Assembly: GCA_023079485.1 (NCBI GenBank)
Contig: CM041084.1
Span: 12,336,609-12,400,608, forward strand
Source: Archilochus colubris
Taxonomy: Eukaryota > Chordata > Aves > Apodiformes > Trochilidae
Direction: 5' to 3'
Length of the DNA: 64,000 bases
Made by a program: the position numbers and the translations under genes. This document shows, in pieces, positions 61,680 through 64,000 of the stretch. Each line of letters opens with the position of its first letter. Within the stretch, counting starts at the first letter, position 1. The notes below the pieces were generated by a model. The model saw only the letters and a list, made by a program, of their open reading frames with translations. It was not told the DNA's origin and ran no database searches.

Positions 61680-64000
61680 TAGTGTGAGATTGATAAAAAA
61701 ATGTAGATACAATTCTATTGCATCCCTCTGAGAGGTATTGCAGTAATTTTTAACTTTTCTTAGCACCAAGCCACAATCTGGAGCAAATACAAGCTATAAA
61801 GAGAAAGCAGAAATGTTTTAAGATCTGGGCTCAGAAGGAAGAGCTGAATGGGATGTGTGGGGATGTGTGTTTGTGCATTCCTAGACAGTGGAGCGCTGGT
61901 GTGAAGTCCCTGTAGAAAGCAGGGACTGGAACTACACCTCATGAGGCACCTACAACTATAATTCTATTTAAGATGCAGTCTCATGGAGTGGTCCCCTTTC
62001 TCAAGCTTCCTTTAGTGTCACTGGGTTGAGTAACTGTAGTCATCAGTGTTGCAATGTGGTGCTCAGACTGGAAATTTCCAAAAAGCTTAAAAGAATCAGA
62101 GCTAATTTTTGAACTAAGTTAGGTCTTTTAGGATCCACTGAAAACCTCAGGATTAATCTTTTGTTTCATTTCTTTCTTTAATCATGTTTGCAATATTTGC
62201 CCCTCACTTGTGGGCATCTCCCTCTACCAGAAAACTGACAAAATTTAGTCACTGATGGAATAGAAGTTATTATTAAACTCACCTCTTAGAACTCCTAAGA
62301 GTGTTCATTCATAGCACCATATGCACTTACGTGACAGCTGTCTTCCTCTGTCATTTACACTGGAAAAATAGTGTTACTACATGCAAGCACTTGAATGTGA
62401 AAGCTTATCAGGTACTTCACTTGCCATCCTTTGCTTTGCTTTGCCAGAGCTGATATGTGCTGTTTATGCCTGGCAACTATATTATTATTACAGTTATTGT
62501 GCAAAACAGCTGCAGAAATGAATGTTCACTTATTTCCCATTGGTTTTCTAGAGATCAGGTGATGCTAAATTACAATTTTTGTAGCTTTGCTCTTAGTGCA
62601 AAATGTAGCATAATTTTAAACCTATACTTGAAATGTTGTTATTGGAATTTTTTCCTTATAGAAAAAGAGTTTAAAGTTGGAAACTGATACAGACTATAGT
62701 ACTCTTCACTAGCAAAGTGAATCACATTTTCAAGGACAATATTAAATGTGTTAGACTGAGTGATCACCTGGTTTTATGGGCCTTTCCTGCAGAAATCCGG
62801 AGACTGGAGAAAGAGTTCTCAAATCATGTTCTGCAACATTTTTATCTGAGTGCTTTGTGGTAACACAGAGGCCCTCTATAGATTCTTCCAGTTTGCAGTT
62901 ACCATCAGAACCAGTTCAGTTTGTCTCCTGGTGGCCTGAGGCAGTTTAGCTGAAAGTTTTCTTTATGGTGGCTCCAGAAGGGATTATCCAGCACTAACAT
63001 CCTCAGTGTATGCTCCCAGGCACCAGCAGACACTGTTGGATGAGAAAGATCTGCTCTCTTGCCTCACCTTGCTGAACTCTCTAGCTTCCATCTATTCCAT
63101 CTACTGGTATGCAATCCAGCACTGCCATATTCATGTCACATTTAGCCTCTAGGTATCACCCCCAGTGTTAATAATGCACATTTTCTGAGTGGAGGATTTA
63201 AAAAAGCTTGGATTCCTATGGCTTTGCATCTTACTGCTGGATTCCCTCGTACAAGAGGAAGAATACAGTACAAAGGATCAATGATTCTGTGGAGGTGGGG
63301 TCTTGAGGGGAGATATCAGAAGGGTAGATTCTCTAGTCACCAGTGATGGATAAAAGCTCAATCTTCAGGGAAGGCATAAGAGGGAACTGGAAAATTATGT
63401 TTCCTTTGCTTGATCTTTTTTTTTTGTAAAATACGGAGGAATGAGAGCTCTGCTTTTGTGGTATATTCACCAATAGGTACAAAGTTATTAGTGGGCATTA
63501 GGAAAATTGTTAAATCGCCATGTACAAACACATTCACAGACAAGCATGCTGAAAGCTTCATTTCAAAAATAGAACAGTTTAAAAAAGTGATTAGAATGAA
63601 AATTTTGTTCGTGGGTGGGAAAAAGAGTTTCTTGTTGACTCTTCCTACCCCTCCATCTATCACCCCCTCCTCATATCCTGTAACTGCTTTGCAATTTCTA
63701 AAGGTTAAGCTAAATCTCAACATATGCTTTTAATTTGAAGTTTCAAAGCATCATTTCCCAAACTAGGAAATCTGGAAGCAAGCCTGAAAGTGCAAATGGA
63801 AGTGCAGTCGTGAATGGAAAACTTTGACAACTGTGGGATAAAGTTTACTCATTCTACCCAACCAGATTTTCAGCAAGATGTTGTATGTATGTGGTTTACA
63901 ACTGAATTAAGTAGCTCCTTGCATAGATGGTCTTCAGAAAAGCAGCTTGTAGAGCTAGGATACCTGTTACTTTCTTTAGGTTTCAGCCATTTTATTAAGA
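61680..64000. other. Unique noncoding DNA
   Basis: No gene recognised to the end of the window. Overlapping frames on both strands at 63358-63733 (121 and 107 codons) are mutual shadows without known motifs. Confidence 0.5.

Noticed and set aside
63358..63733. Two overlapping frames on opposite strands (121 and 107 codons)
   Set aside because: They are shadows of each other, and neither shows a motif or a splice signal.
1..64000. CRISPR arrays, operons, phage or bacterial modules
   Set aside because: The sequence is vertebrate (CR1 LINEs, LTRs, microsatellites). No regularly spaced repeats with unique spacers were seen.

Overview
This window reads as bird nuclear DNA. The main evidence is at least seven CR1 LINE fragments, several ending in the avian CR1 octamer tail (ATTCTATG)n, plus two solo LTRs of one endogenous retrovirus family with TGTCCTGGTTT starts, which I recall as a bird-type ERV terminus. 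The species cannot be named from the sequence. The DNA is AT-rich, has no obvious CpG island outside the younger repeats, and contains no protein-coding gene that I can identify. It looks like a gene desert or the inside of a very large intron. Bacterial-style features (operons, ribosome binding sites, CRISPR) do not apply.

Layout. 0-6.5 kb: two 5'-truncated CR1 copies (1.51-1.99 kb plus, 5.52-6.45 kb minus) in otherwise unique sequence. 6.5-17 kb: unique AT-rich DNA with microsatellites, a telomere-like tandem array inside an AT-rich inverted repeat (7.86-8.00 kb), a 25-bp tandem duplication (9.86 kb), a candidate conserved noncoding block (11.6-12.0 kb) and a CR1 tail remnant (15.0 kb). 17.2-18.3 kb: a very old CR1 copy, recognised by colinear remnants of the reverse transcriptase region and the 3' end. 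21.25-21.71 kb and 24.59-25.24 kb: two minus-strand CR1 copies, the second with a large internal deletion. 31.5-32.5 kb: two diverged direct copies of an unidentified sequence. 35.68-36.47 kb: plus-strand solo LTR. 37.48-37.61 kb: a MIR/CORE-like tRNA-derived SINE. 47.4 kb: CR1 tail. 53.8-54.3 kb: plus-strand CR1 of the same subfamily as the 21.3 kb copy. 57.7 kb: a 113-nt pure pyrimidine tract. 59.2-60.9 kb: the only place with protein-like open frames carrying splice-site-like edges, on both strands. 60.88-61.68 kb: minus-strand solo LTR, less decayed relative of the 35.7 kb LTR.

The best candidate for something undescribed is the 59.2-60.9 kb block. It has a 172-codon plus-strand frame whose last 101 residues follow a strong splice-acceptor-like sequence, a 103-codon cysteine-containing minus-strand frame, and a third exon-like segment between them. 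None matches a family I recognise, and all are hypotheses from open-frame length and splice-like signals. The second item is the 31.5/32.3 kb duplicated sequence, which may be an unannotated repeat family. Everything else is a normal avian repeat landscape. No functional module of cooperating genes is visible.
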